64,000 nucleotides of DNA. Origin: Hymenochaete sp. R1. Lineage: Eukaryota; Basidiomycota; Agaricomycetes; Hymenochaetales; Hymenochaetaceae. The notes beneath the pieces are model-generated. The model had not been told where the DNA came from and searched no databases. It saw nothing but the letters and a program-made list of their open reading frames with translations. Below are positions 24,933 to 37,570 of the stretch, piece after piece. Location: assembly GCA_019400425.1 (NCBI GenBank), contig JAFREE010000018.1:1-64000 (forward strand), read 5' to 3'. Every line of letters begins with the position of its first letter. The stretch's first letter is position 1. Both the position numbers and the translations under genes were made by a program.

Positions 24933-27900
24933 CTACGCGCGCAACCCCACCCCAACGCCCATCGGCACACCAGGATTCGGGCTCGTATTCGAGTCTAAAG
25001 TACGGCCGTGGCCATGACTGTGACTATGACTTTGACTATGTTTCTGCGCGTGTTTTTGGGACTGAGACTGCAACTTTCGAGGGGTGTTGGAGGTCCGGGT
25101 CGTCTTGGGGTTTGGGGAGGCACGTTGTCGGGCTTCGGGTTCGAGATGAGAAGGTGACGGCGACGGCGAATGAAGGGTCGAAGGAGGAGGAATCGGCGGT
25201 GCTGGACTCGAAGAAGCTGAGTTTGGGCTCAGAGGGGTCGTGAAATCGAACGGTGAAGACGAGAGTGGCGGGTCGAGTCGGGAAGTCGAGTCGGAGTCGG
25301 GATTTGAGTTTGAACTGGAGTTCGGATGGGAGTTCGGGTTCGTCGGCTCTAGTTCCGGCTCTGGCTCCGGCTCCTTCGATAGCAAGGACGCCTTCGTCTC
25401 CGGCTCTGACCTTCGCTCATCGTCCAAGTCGCCGTTGAGCACTTGCATCCTCTCTCGTCCAACCTCGCCGACACTCATCACCATCCTCTCTCCACCTCCA
25501 TTCTCCCGCCCCTCGTAGTCATCTTCTTGCTTCCTCTTCCCCTCCATCTCCAAATCTCTCAACTCCGGCGCACTCATCACCATCTCCCCCTCCTTCCCTC
25601 CTCCCTCACCCGTTCCCAACGAACCCCCAACAACCCGTCCCACTCTCCCCCTCCCCGCCGTCGTCCTCCTCACCACCCTCGGCCTCACCGCGCTCCTTGA
25701 CAATTTCGAGCTCGAGCTCACACTCCTACTCGAACCCGCCATCGCCGACGAACTCGCGTCATCAGGCCTCACAGTCTCCTCCGAACTTCTCGGCGTTCCC
25801 CTTCCATACCCCCCATTCGCATACACTCGACCTCCCATCGCCCTTCCCAAGCCCATCCCGGAACCCCCCAGCCCAACGCCAATCCCAGCACTAACGACGT
25901 TCTTGGCCTTCACTCCCGACGTAGTGGAGCCCGTCCCGATGTACGCCGTCTGCACCCTCTCGTAGAACAGCAAAAACGCACCTCCTCCCTCGCCTAGCAC
26001 CCGCTCGAGCGTACACTCCTCGACGCTGTCGTCGCTGATCCGGAGCCAGGCTTTCGGCCCTCGGACCGGCCCTCTCGTCGTCTTTTCTCGCGATCTTGTG
26101 TTAAGGGAGGGGAAGGTATCCCGGATGGGTCCGTATGTCATGCATTGGGTGCATTCGCATCCCAGAGGGCAAACAAGTGTCGGTGTGCCGGGGTGCGCTC
26201 GCGTTGCACTGTCGTCATCGTCGTCTTCGTCCTCGACTATTCGTGGGCGTCGACGGAAGCACACGTAGTGCCCATATGCGTGGTTCCCGTAATGGCACAC
26301 AACCGCTGAGAGACGGTAAAGCACCCTTGGAACGCTGTATGCTGCTTGTGTAGGGGTTGTGCTACGTTGTGGCGGGAGTAGCGTTGGGGTTGTGCTTGAA
26401 GAAGGGTCAGAAGGGGGTGGAGGAGGCGGAGGGGAGATGGGCGTTTGTGGGGAGGTGGAGAGGGTCCCGGAGGTCGTATAAGGTGTGAGATCGAGAAGTT
26501 CGGGAAAGCGGACTCTGATTGGGTTTCGAGCTGTGTGGGCACCGTAATGGATAGATCGATTGAGGTGGAGGACGAGGACCTTTGGAGGCTAAAAGGGTGA
26601 AGAGAGGATAAGTTGCCTTTGAGGGTAAGATGTAGTTGTATGCACGTACTCGAGCTATCATAGCCTGCTTGGTGGATGCCCGACTGAAGACCCGTTCCAT
26701 CGTAACACCGGGAACATCGTCTTCAATCCGCCCCTCTTTGATGGCTTGTGCAACTCGCGATTCCTGCTCTTTCAGTCCTTTCAACGTTTCCTTTGCTTCA
26801 CGTATCGCCTTTTCCTTCATTTTTGCTTTCTTTTTAGTCTTCCCCGACGGGTCGATCAATCCCTGCCCACCCTCATCCACGGACTTCAGCCGCTCAGGTC
26901 GCGCCGCTTTCCTCAGCCCAGCTCCAACAATGTCCCCAACAACTTCCACCTTCTTCTCTCCCTCCTGCACCTCCCGCCTCAATCTCCCCAACGTAGCCAC
27001 CATCGAACACCTTCGACATATACAATCCGTCAGCACCTCCAACCGCGTATAATCCCCTAAACAGCTAGCCAAAGTCGTCTCCCCACCCACGAGCCCCATC
27101 GGTAACGCAAGTTGCCACGTCGCACACGCAAAGTGCATAACGGCCTCGGTGTACCCGCAGGCGACGCAGCTCCGGCGGTTGGCGGTGAGTCCGTCGAGCA
27201 CCCCCGCCGCTGCCAGTTCCATCTCGTTTTCGCTCTCTCCCTCGGTATCAGAGGACGAGCCGCTACTTGAGGTAGAAGAACGCGAAGTAAATAACCCGAG
27301 GCCGCGATCCCGCTGTGCTTCAGCATCAACGGCGAGCGCCTCGGTCTTGAGGAACTCCGAAACGAGCTGGAAGAGTTCCTGCGCGTCTTGATGTTCGCGG
27401 GATGAGAAGAGGCGCGAACGAGAAGAGTTGGGTGTAGGCTGGCTGAGCGCATTGATCATGGGAACGGGTCGAAATGAGTACGAGCGAGAATTCGGCGTGT
27501 TGAGTGCTATTTTGGGAAAAGGAAGGGGGGAAGTGGAAGTGGGTGAGGTGGAAATGGGGCCAATAGGTGGTTTGGTAAGATAGTTGATAAGTTCAACTAG
27601 AATAAAGACTTGGATGGACGTACTTCTAAGAGTATCTAGGAGTGTATCGACGACGGGCGTAGGAACGTCGAGGTCCACCGCCCGGGTTTGGATAGCATTG
27701 ATGTGAGGCTGAAGATACGATAGAGAAGCCATAGCCTACGAAGAAAGAGCGCTTTGACGTCAGATATCGATTAAGGCGTTCATACAATCAAGAGCGCACC
27801 TGTAAGACGGAGTTGAGGAAACAGTACGTTCCCGAGATGTTGACGAGCCCGGGGTAACATAGCGAGAGGTCTTCTTCGTTGTCTACGTACGTCGTCGTCA

Positions 27901-28370
27901 GCGTCGTCACCCACAACAACGAACGAGCAAAAAAAAGAAGCCTTTGAACATAAACGCAACTTTCACTCACCTCCACCGACAGCACTTCCGTTCATTCCTT
28001 TCCTCGTCGCTGTCACCGTACCCCTCCTCGCTCTCTTCCGCCTCTCCCTGTTTCTCTTCTCCACTTCATCCCTTCCATTCCTTTCACCACTCCCTCCGCC
28101 TCCATTCGTCGACCCAGCCCCACCCCACCACAAGAACCCGAGAACAGCCATGAGCCGCGCAAGGACACGGTGGCCGTGTGCGTGCGCGAGGAGAGCGAGC
28201 GCCGGAAGACCAAAGAGGACGAGGAACGGGAAGAGCTGTTGAGCGTAGTAAGATGTTACGAGGCGCCTCAGAACGTCAATGACGCTGCTGCTGCCGCTAC
28301 TGGCGATATCCGTGTATTTGACGATAATGGTGGAGTCTAGGTGGAAGAAAGAGACCAAGTCGGGGCGCAT
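24933..28370 (-). CDS. ubiquitin carboxyl-terminal hydrolase (USP, Ubp1/USP30-like), membrane-anchored
   Basis: Four exons (28370-27971, 27882-27800, 27735-26650, 26588-24933) give 1,074 aa. The N-terminal 90 residues include the hydrophobic anchor LFPFLVLFGLPALALLA, as in yeast Ubp1 and USP30. The Cys box reads GLVNISGTYCFLNSVLQ (catalytic Cys about residue 155); canonical USPs have GNTC. A QDAQELF box follows, then a CxxC...CxxC zinc-ribbon-like pair (SCVACGYTE, CICRRCS). Next come PKVLVLHLNRS, the His box VCHYGNHAYGHYVCFRRR and a C-terminal WLRISDDSVEE...AFLLFYER strand. Beyond about residue 700 the protein is low-complexity (Pro/Ser, HSQSHSHSH). It removes ubiquitin from proteins, probably at an organelle membrane. 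A decayed partial copy is at 50,785-51,240. Confidence 0.92.
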
Positions 28371-29116
28371 TCCACTTTAGGCGGAGGGATGAGCTTTCGA
28401 GGCTAAGTGGAACTCCGTCGCTCGAGATTGCGGACGATACCGTGACCCGACCGGCCAACCGCTTGACTTCCTTTTCCACGAGTGACTTCAAGTTTATGAT
28501 AGTTTCCCTCGTTCACCGATCTGATCTCAAGCTGCTTTTTTTTTTGCTGGTTGTGATGGGTGGTTAGGTTTAATCGAGATTGAGATGAAGGGGAACGAGC
28601 GGAGAGAAGGTAAGGAAGGAAACGGCGTGGACGGGGAAGATGGGAAAGCCGTGGTCAGAGCATGGGATCAACGGACGAAGTGACGCCGACGGCTTCCTCT
28701 TCCTTTTGTTGCACACAACACCTATTTTGAACATGAACGTGAACGTTCAGGCAACAATCAGTCGGAAAAACTGATAGGAAGAGTAAAATAACGCAAATCC
28801 GATCCGATTCCAAGTCCCTGCTTTCTTGCAAACCTAGCTAGCTACTGTCTACACACAATCGACAACATCTCAAATGGAAAGGCGAGATAAAAAGGTATTG
28901 GGAAACGGACAACGTCGACCTGAGCGACAGTAGAACGCAGAAGAGACACCATGGGAAGGGAAAGAGGAAGAGGAAAGGGATCTCACAGGGCTTGATAGTA
29001 TGGTACATCCACAACGAGGGCGACTAATCAAAATGAAAGGAAAAGGCTTGTATAAAACACAGGCAAGGCCAAAGCAGCGCAGTTCGGTTTATTCCTGACG
29101 CAAGAGGGAGGTTGGG
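28371..29116. other. intergenic, probable USP promoter
   Basis: Sits upstream of the USP start and downstream of the 80-aa gene, both on the minus strand. No ORF of interest. GAACATGAACGTGAACGTTC near 28730 contains a palindromic GAACGTTC. Confidence 0.5.
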
Positions 29117-29514
29117 TTACCAATAGACCATTCGCTCGATGGTCCGGTGTTTGGTGGTGGGTGCGTATGAGACCGTTCGGCGAATCCGGCGAACATTGGG
29201 GTACCACGTCTTGTAGACCTCACCGGGCTCGAACTGGACCTCGACGACTTGCCGGCCCTGTATTGTGTGTAGACAAAACAAAATTGTAAGCATAGCATGA
29301 AATATGAAGGTAAAAAGAGGGACGTACGGCATAGTCAACGCTGGAACCGATGACGAGACCTTCTTTGCGGCCGTACGCACCGTGGTTGACGGCGACGATG
29401 TCACCAGGCTAGATAACACACGACAATATAGAACAGAACAGTGTAGGTCAGTGTCCTCGAGCCTCACATGCATGCATAGAGATATGAACGCACGATGATC
29501 TCTTCGGTCGACAT
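29117..29514 (-). CDS. small SH3/KOW-like protein, 80 aa
   Basis: Three exons (29514-29494, 29408-29328, 29257-29117) sum to 243 nt. It begins MSTEEII, followed by PGDIVAVNHGAYGRKEGLVI, GSSVDYAGRQVVEVQFEPGE, WYPNVRRIRR and a basic tail ending ERMVYW. The G-D-x-V...G-x-x-G-x-E-G-x-V pattern resembles KOW or other small SH3-like barrels that bind RNA or protein; that assignment is inference. The short first exon, clean splice sites and exact frame make a real gene likely. I recognise no named orthologue. Confidence 0.8.
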
Positions 29515-30282
29515 TGCTTATTTGGTATAGATGTTTTGGGTTGAGTTTTGGGTTGAGAACGAGGGTCGACCGTCAACGGTAGGGTTGCGAAGAGATTGAT
29601 GAGATGAGGAAGACGAGGGGAGAAGGTTGAGGAGGATGGAAGATGAGGAGAAACGAAGGACAAGGCCAGGGATTTATAGTCAACGACTACGGCGACGGCG
29701 TGGAGGCCTCGAGGCTCGGATTATTGCACGCGCTTGGGCCTAGTACGTCAATATGCGTGCCCAAATAAACCTTTTGTTTGCACAGTTCTCTTCTCGCGAA
29801 GGTCATCGTAAGCATATCGAAATGACTTGGATTATGAGAGCGAAGAGCTTCGGGGATGAATATGTAGAAAAAAAATTCTGAAGTTCTTAGGATTATTGAC
29901 AAAGGTTGGAGGACAAGACGCATACACTGAAGTACCAGTAGGTGTACAAACAAACCAAAACATGCCACCGGTATCCTTTTTCTCGTGAATCTTCAGACTC
30001 GGTGCATGTCAATGGGCACAAAAACATCGACTTGATCTTCTGCGGGTATCCTGCTACAAGGAAAAGACACGGAAAGAAGAAAGTATACAGAAATAAATAC
30101 AGATAGCCAGAAACGACGGCTCAAGACCTTTGCGAAGCAAATCCAATAAAATATGTTCACGATCAGCCACGGGAAAGTGAATGCGCAAGCTCGAGTCAGG
30201 AAAGCATCAATTCTCGATACATGTGCTTCAAAATACAGCAGCGACGAGCCATTTTCAACTTCCACATTTCCCATAAGACCGG
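29515..30282. other. intergenic, border of the right half-array
   Basis: Two short minus-strand ORFs (29687-29968 and 29993-30274) are present. The second starts 9 bp past the stop of the first minus-strand array gene, so it most likely lies in that gene's 3' UTR. Neither is called. Confidence 0.5.
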
Positions 30283-32056
30283 TTAACTGTCCAAGTCATT
30301 AGCAGCAAATCCACTGGCATTAGAGCCACTGTTGACGATTCCCGAGTTTGCACCAACAGATGCCATCTCCATCGATTCAGAGCCGCTACTATTGATATGA
30401 CATCAATCAAAGGACGGCATGAGCGACACAAACTTACTATGCTCTTTCTTGATTAGGCTCGTCAAAATGGATGCTGCTGACCGTAGAACGACTCAGGTGG
30501 GAGCTAACGTTTGTCCCCTCATTGACGCCAGCCTCTCCCGCTTCCTTCAGATTGAAGAACATACGGCTACCGAGAATGCACATGAGCGTTGGATTCCCCG
30601 CAGCACCCAGAAAAATAGATACAGATGCCAAATCTGTATCCGACAATATCGAGAAAACCGAGCTGATTATGACCCTTTTTCCTAGAATGAGAGCAGCGAA
30701 GAGGAGTAAAGTTGGAGGGCTTACGCGGCAAAGTACATGATTTGGTCCGTTATGAGAACCTTGACAAGCCGTGAACCATGGAATGTCTTTAACCGCCAGT
30801 ATTCTGCGGCTTTGACGAGCGCTAGAACCAAAAGCAGTAACCCAAATGCGATTGAAATGCACCTGTTGAAGTAGTTAGATAGGATACTTAATAAATGAAT
30901 CATTAGATATACCAGTTGATAATTGAGAAGAAGATTGGAATGGGTAATACTGAGCAGGATGTGATGTTCTCCGTAACCTCGATTGGTTCGACTGGTAGCG
31001 CCTTCAGAGATAGTCGGCGTACAGAGGAGAAACACCACTCACCATCCTCAAGTAGAACACCATAAATTGATGTACCGCTTACTGCAATAGCTTCGAGAGC
31101 TAATGTGATATAAAGAACGATCGAAAGCTTCTTATCTGCTTTCCTGTAACCAAATTATCGAAAGCAAGAAGCTGTGGATGCCCACCTTTATGATACAGAG
31201 CCAAGACCCTAATCGTTAGAATATCTAATCAAATTGGTCAAATTATTACAACTGCGCGATTTGAAACCTTACAATCTATCGCAATGATTGTGATCGTGTC
31301 TGTTGCTGTACTCAACGCACGAAACAAAAGAGAATAGAACCTTGCTCACATGAAATGCATACTATCCATGTATACAATGCACCTGCAAAACTCTGAAAAT
31401 TCGTAGTTACACCCGTTCGATCTATAAGACATACATCTGGGACAATATCGTGAGTTTTTACAGACGCGTTGGATGTAAGTTAATTCACGCACTCAAAATG
31501 TGTCGTATTGGAAGAGACATCTGCGTAGCCGCTTGAGTCAGACCGGAGCCTGTCCCTTTCAACCATACCACATTGACGCACAAAATATGTTCAATACTGA
31601 ACCGACAATGCCGATGTAACGATTCTGCGTCCCTCTTGTCATGAATCAAATCGGGGTGCGGGACAATAAATGGCTTACCAAGAAATAGATAACCTTAGTG
31701 CTGTTGAAAGTAGCAGACTGTTTGACCGAGTCAATTGAATGCACGTCAACGAGAACACGGAAAATCATACCCAGAAGTACTTTGCCTAACCAAATGTAAG
31801 TGAGATAAAATAAAATATTGACCGAAAAGTCAAGGAGGATTTTTACATACTTCTTTGTCGAGTGTGCATACTGGGAGATGTTAGAAGGTCGGCTACTAAA
31901 GAGAAATAGAAACCCACAGGAATCATATATCAGGGCCGTTGCTATCACAGTGGACAGATAACCAATAACTTCAGTTTGTTGGACCCATGCGTATACCCCG
32001 TCCGGAGGAACGGTGTCAGAGACATCTCGAAGAGCGATGGTAGTGTTAGAAAGCAT
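30283..32056 (-). CDS. DUF6533-like 7-TM protein, array copy M1
   Basis: Starts MLSNTTIALRDVSDTVPPDG. The micro-exon after LCTLDKE reads AKYFW rather than VKYFW. Exons continue SATFNSTKVIYFL and NRYIGIVGSVLNIF. The 2-nt exon is AT at 31435-31436, then CALYTWIVCIS. Exon 11 uses an internal acceptor (K-D-K-K-L-S-I-V-L-Y) and lacks the usual K-x-C (EAIAVSGTSIYG). Exon 12 is divergent (VEPIEVTENITSC) yet keeps phase. The last membrane exon has GNPTLMCILGSRMFFNLKEA and NEGTNVSSHLS. The tail is unusual: Asn/Gly/Ser-rich, ending FAANDLDS. No stop or lost splice site. Confidence 0.82.
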
Positions 32057-32093
32057 GTGGGCTAGGAGTGAGTCAGTACCCAGCAGCGATGTA

Positions 32094-32100
32094 TTTTATA
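32094..32100 (-). promoter_or_regulatory. TATA box of array copy M1
   Basis: TATAAAA on the minus strand is followed toward the gene by TACATCGCTGCTGGGTAC. Copies M6 and P6 share a similar CATCGCTGCTG or TATCGCTGCTGG block. Confidence 0.65.
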
Positions 32101-33126
32101 CCATTACCACTAACCCAGCCATATTGAACCAGCTTCATCATCGCATATTTAGATGAGTATTCAGTTCCGATAAAGGATAAAGCTGAGGTGAGGCTGGGAC
32201 TAGCTACCTCCGACTGGATCACATAGTCCCTAACAGATAGTCAGCTTTGTTCGACATCTTCCTTCTTTTCCTTCGAACGCGAGAAGAACAAGGATGAAAC
32301 TGTTTTGAATACTCACATCTAATGATACTAACTGAGGAAAGATCCGACTGATCACCAAATCTGGACTGAGATGGACGTGGATGCTAAAATGAAGGCGATC
32401 AGCTCCCTTGTATCAACGTTCACAAGAGTCGCCACTTGTCTAGAATTAGAGGCCGTCATAGTATTATAAGTAGGCCGAGAGAGGTCATGGTGCGGTTGAG
32501 TTGCGCCAGTACCGTGCTTCAAGTTAACCACAGTATTGTTTGCCAACGTCGTAGGGAAAGAAGCTTTCCCCCTTTTGCCTCAGTGCCCTACTATCATAAA
32601 CCCATGGCTAGAAGAATAGCGGTTCATCGGCGTGTTTGTAATGCCTGATTTCGAGTCAAATGTACGTTCCTCTTCAAACTAAAACCCTTTTAAAGGCAGT
32701 TAAGCTGTCTGCTGGTTAGAAAAAAAATAGAATCACTAACCGAACCAGGGTCTACTCCCAATAGACGGAAGACTGTTTCTCACCGGAAGGGCAATTTGTA
32801 AAGGTAGAGACCCATTTTCCCTTATTATTTCTCAAACCCAAGTTCTAAGTTCTAATAAAGACGTTGAGACGCTGTTGAACAGATCATAAGCGATCATCAT
32901 ACACTGACTGACAAGCAGATTGTGACGTGCCATGACACACCTTTGTGACTTCGCACTTCGGCCGTATAGCACAAAACATCAGCTCGAGTAACCACAGAAA
33001 TCATCACGTGTATAGCAAAGCGCACAATACAAATAATTACCAAATAATGCCTATACGAACGATGCTACAGTGCTGAACGATCCTAATGAAATCCATACGG
33101 TCTGGGTCAAGACTATTCTGAGTCAT
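32101..33126. other. intergenic, nothing recognised
   Basis: About 1 kb between copies M1 and M2. No gene, repeat or RNA signature seen. Confidence 0.55.
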
Positions 33127-34861
33127 TCAAAGCAAATGCGACAGATCCACCGCCTTCAACGCCCGATTTATCACCAGCTGAATGCAGCTCAATTGATTCT
33201 GCAGCCCGATCAAGTTTCATTAATGAAAGTTCAGAATGCAAACGGAATGAGCTCACTGATCACCGCCTATGTGTGCCTTGTCGAAATGAATGCTGCTGAC
33301 TGTAGAGTGATGGGAGCGAACGTTTGTGCCTTCGTTGACGCCAGCCTCTCCCGCTTCTTTCAGATTGAAGAACATTCTACTTCCAAGAATGCACAATAAT
33401 GTAGGATTTGCGACAGCCGAGAACAGAATCCGCGCCGAAAACTGCGATGTGGTGTTTGCCCCGCTCACTATTGAGAAAGCCGAGCTTATAATGACACTTT
33501 CCCCGAAGATAAGATGAGATACAGCGGCAATGATCGTGAAGGAAACTCACGCGGCGAAGTAAGTGATCTGGTCGGTTATAAGTACCTTGATGAGGCGTGA
33601 TCCATAAAACATCCTTAATCGCCAGTATTCGACCGCTTTGATCAAGGCCAGAACTAAAAGTATCAAGCCAAACGCGAGAGGAATACCCCTAGACCAGCAA
33701 TGAAGAGAGTCGTATATTTTAGAATAATTAGACATACCAATCAAGAGCATAGAGAAACGGCGCAGGACTGGTCGAATAGGCGCAAGACGTAGCGTCCTTC
33801 GCTAGTCCAACGATTATGACTGGTAACGTTCAACAAAGTGAAAACATTAAAAAATCGAGTGCGATTCACCGTTTTCGATCATGTAAAGATAAATCATCAA
33901 GCACGTTTTTGCAATGGCTTCAAAGGTCAGCAATGTATAAAGTACGACCAACACTTTTTTCTCTGCTTGTCCTCGAATCAGTTTGTCAAAAGGAAAGGAA
34001 AGAGAGGATAAGCGCACCTTGATCATATAAAGCTAAGACCCTGACGGTTAGGATATCTGGTTGAGTTGGTCAGCAGTCACTGCATTGCGGTCTGAAGCCT
34101 TACAGTCAATCGTCACGATGGTGATCAAGTCTATCTCCGTCTTCAGTTCACAAACAAAAACGATATGTGCATTTTACTCACATGAAATATTAGGCACCAA
34201 TAAATATGATGCGCCTGGAATATTAACGCTCTCAATGTTGAGCCCGGCCGTTCAGGCTTATAGCACGTACAACTAGATAATGTCATTCGCTATTCAAGTT
34301 CATTGAAGAGTAGTATACGCACTCGCTGATGGACGCATTGAAAGTGACAGCTGTGGAATCTTCAGTCCAGAGTGGTAGCTCGTTCGCGTTTGCTAACGTA
34401 CTGAATATACGTAGCAGCGCCCCGACAATACCGACATAGCGGTTCTACAACATCTTAAACACAGAGACCGCATATCATAATGAAGGACTCACCAGAAAGT
34501 AGACGATTTTAGTTAGGCTGAAAGGGGTGAACTGCTCTGGACCGGATCAACAGAGCGTATGCGGGTATGCATGAACATTATCGTACCCAGAAATATCTGA
34601 CCTGATCGAAATCATAAATGATCAGTGGAAAGGTGCATAGATATCTTCACCCACTTCTTTATTCAATGTGCATACTAGCGCATATTAGATGGTTCGATAA
34701 TACTAGCGGAAACGGAGCTTACAAGAATCGTATATCAAAGCAGACGCGACCACAGTGTAAAGATAGCCAGTGAAAGCAAACTCCTCCACCCATCCAGATA
34801 CGTTGTCCGAAGGTATGATTTCAGCGACGTCTCGCAGAACGTTGGTAGCGTTGGACTTCAT
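33127..34861 (-). CDS. DUF6533-like 7-TM protein, array copy M2
   Basis: Start taken at MKSNATNVLRDVAEI, which aligns with the other copies; an in-frame ATG 33 nt upstream (34894) would add MLRNTGSPSLT. Exons give FTGYLYTVVASALIYDS, LCTLNKE, VRYFW and NRYVGIVGALLRIF. The 2-nt exon is TT at 34271-34272, so this copy has Asp-Cys instead of Glu-Cys, followed by ASYLLVPNIS. Later exons have EKKVLVVLYTLL, IIVGLAKDATSCAYS, GIPLAFGLILLVLALIKAVEYW and ANPTLLCILGSRMFFNLKEA with NEGTNVRSHHS. The last exon is uncertain: simple splicing gives a stop at 33127-33129, while another frame with a Ser/Gly-rich tail would stop at 33113. Confidence 0.78.
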
Positions 34862-37570
34862 GGTAAGTGAGGGTGAGCCAGTGTTACGGAGCAATGGACT
34901 TCGTTTCAGTCAACATATTATATAGATATCGGCTGGGAAATGCCAAGCGTATGCACGATCAAGAAGCATAGTAGGTGGTATTTGACACCTACCAGCGTAA
35001 ACAGTAGATATTTTGAACGCCTAACACATGGGACGGAAGTTGATCGCTGCACCATACTTCTCGAAGTAGCAGCACAATGTTTCTATTGTATTTTCGGTAA
35101 TCAGCGCTCTTCCTGCAAAGGATTGACTACCACGAAGCACATGCACTGCATTGAACTCAGATTGAGATGTGGAAGAAACGAAGTTTTTGAATGCGTGATG
35201 GGCGGCTACTGCAGGAATACTGAGTTTCCCATCGCAAATCCTAGCTTGGCAATGGAGTCGAGAATGGTTTGGTTGCCAACATGATCGTGACCACGTATCA
35301 TCCCCTCTATTTGCGTTATCCGCGGCCTTGTCGAAGAGTAGGCGAGATTCGGCCGTTCGCTCGGACGAGAAGGGCTAATTTCGATATGGATTGCGGTTTC
35401 AGCTCGTCAAGAAGCATCCCGAATATGATCTTCGTAACTCACATCTGGGTTGCTAGGTCCGTCCTACACGAAACAATCACTCTGTCTCTTCATGCTGAAA
35501 TGTTCAATTTTTATAGAATGATATTCGAATGCTGATGCTTACTTTTGAAGGCCGTGGAAAAAAAAAGAGAGGGGGGAGGGGGATCCTTGCAAAGCTCAAC
35601 TATGTCGGAGTTCCCCACATAGGTTTTAAGAATGCTAGAAGCTCAAGAAACACATGACAGGATGGGACACAAGTAGTAGCCGTGTTTGTCGCTTGTTACA
35701 CCTATAATGAAAGGTCAACCCTTGAAATCGGTGGATCGTGAGCGTGCTCACAAATGCTGTTGCTGAAGTACCACTCGACTCTTGTCCTCAACTCTCCATT
35801 TCTTAAGACAGAAAGATATTCTGACGCCAAGTTTCCCATATCCGCGCTGGTACGCGCTGTTATGAACAACGCCGACATCTTGGTTCAAGCATTTCGAGGC
35901 TGCGCTTTGAGGCCGTAACGACTTTGCAATGGTTCAAAAACGAGTGAGAGTGCATTCGAGGTCTGATTTCAGTGAGAGATATTGCCGGATTGCAGCAATA
36001 CGTGTGATGATGAGGGTGCATATGGACATGGGATTCAAAGGCAGTGACTGCAATGACCAGAGGTTAAGTTGAAGTGCGTGGACGGACGCTGAGTGCAGTC
36101 GAGCGTCGAGCGTCGAGCGTCGATCAATGCTCTTCCACCGCACCTAAGCTTACCGGGACTCCTCAACTCAACGACGGCGACCCTTCTCTGCATGCCACCA
36201 TGTACTGCTCAATCGTCCCATCATATTAATATTTTCTGTCTTCCTGGTGGAACAGTCCATTCCTCTGTCTCCTCTGGCACCCGATTCTCTCATCACACAT
36301 GCAAAATTTGCCCCTCCGATTCACCTGTCACCTGCAAGACTGTTCCATCGTTCCTCTTCAAGCAATCACACTGGACATGGAACACGAAGTCCCGAGGAAG
36401 TTAGTCTGGTGTTTCCCCGTAAGCGCCGTCGACAAAAAGTCGATGTTGCGATTGTATTGCAGTTGCACGAAGTAACGTTGGCCAACGTAAAATCCAGACT
36501 CTTATGGAAGAGGCTGTAGTTCGTCATTGCCTCGAAAAATAACGAATCAGTGGTCATCATACTCTTCTGCCCCGCCGTACATATAGAAACGAAACCCAAC
36601 TTGCTTACGCGTATTATGCGCTTCACAAGGTTCAGCGCCCTTGTGGGACTCGAACCTCTGGTTTAGATAATTGTGCGAGTGCGCGTAATTGAGGAAGGCC
36701 GAATCAAGGTTGATATTCTAGCGTTACGGTGAAGCACATCTTCTATCTGTACGTTTTACTCTTTTTCCCTTACGCATTCCCGATTTAAAGCTGAAATGCT
36801 TAAATATACTGCGCGGGCGGCTTCGTGCAGTTTGCGACTCCCCGCAAGTAGCGTGCGGTCCTCCTACGAAGATGACAGACGCTGCGATGGGGCACGACTT
36901 CAGTCGTGTTTCCGAGTCTGCCCAAAGAAGCTTCAACTACCATTGGCAAACATTCTTTGCGCGACTTTCTTCTTTCTCCGCCCTTTCTTAAGTCTGAAAA
37001 ACAGGAGCTAGGGAAGTGGTCTCGTAGCTTTCCCCTTACTCGTACGTACTCATAATTGTTACTGTATACTATTGTATTTACAGCTGCTTACTCCTGATGG
37101 TGTTCACAGTAACGTTTCATTCATTGTCAGATTCTCTCCGTCGGCCGCTCATATCTGCTGATTATCTTCTTCCGTGCCATTGCCGTTGACTTTCTCATCC
37201 AAGTCCGAGTCTTATGCTAGGGTTTTGGGGGTCGACGAATATACATTCAAGAAAAAGCAAATGCGGAGGTACTACCAAGGTACCGGCTTTGAAGCTTCGC
37301 TGTCCTTAAAAATTATTAACCCTTCTAGAACATGCACAAAAGAGGGCGCAGAGCATCCAAAGTCATGATCTATGACAACCATAAATGACAAACCACACCT
37401 TAACGTGTCAACAAATGCTATCCGAAAATGTTTCTAATGTGTAACGCATGATGCCCGTAAACAGGAAAGGATCTATGCGCAAAATGTAAGAAGAGGTTAT
37501 GTAAACAACCCGAAGCTCGATGCGTACACGAGACGTTTGGCCAGCCAACAACGGCACGCCTTGAAACCCT
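34862..37570. other. intergenic, 2.7 kb, no supportable gene
   Basis: The longest gene-free stretch of the right half-array. It has scattered ORFs under 115 codons, a purine-rich run near 35560 and a short GTCGAGC triplication near 36100. A T-loop-like string near 36650 was examined and rejected as a tRNA. Confidence 0.5.

Noticed and set aside
25240..25894. Plus-strand Ser/Pro/His-rich ORFs
   Set aside because: Mirror translation of the low-complexity tail of the USP gene; no independent evidence.
29993..30274. Hydrophobic 93-codon minus-strand ORF
   Set aside because: Starts 9 bp after the stop of array gene M1, lies in its probable 3' UTR, and has no paralogue beside other copies.
36640..36720. 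Possible tRNA on the minus strand (GGTTCGAGTCCCA string, T-loop-like)
   Set aside because: The T-stem does not pair over 5 bp, and no D-arm or anticodon arm could be placed upstream.
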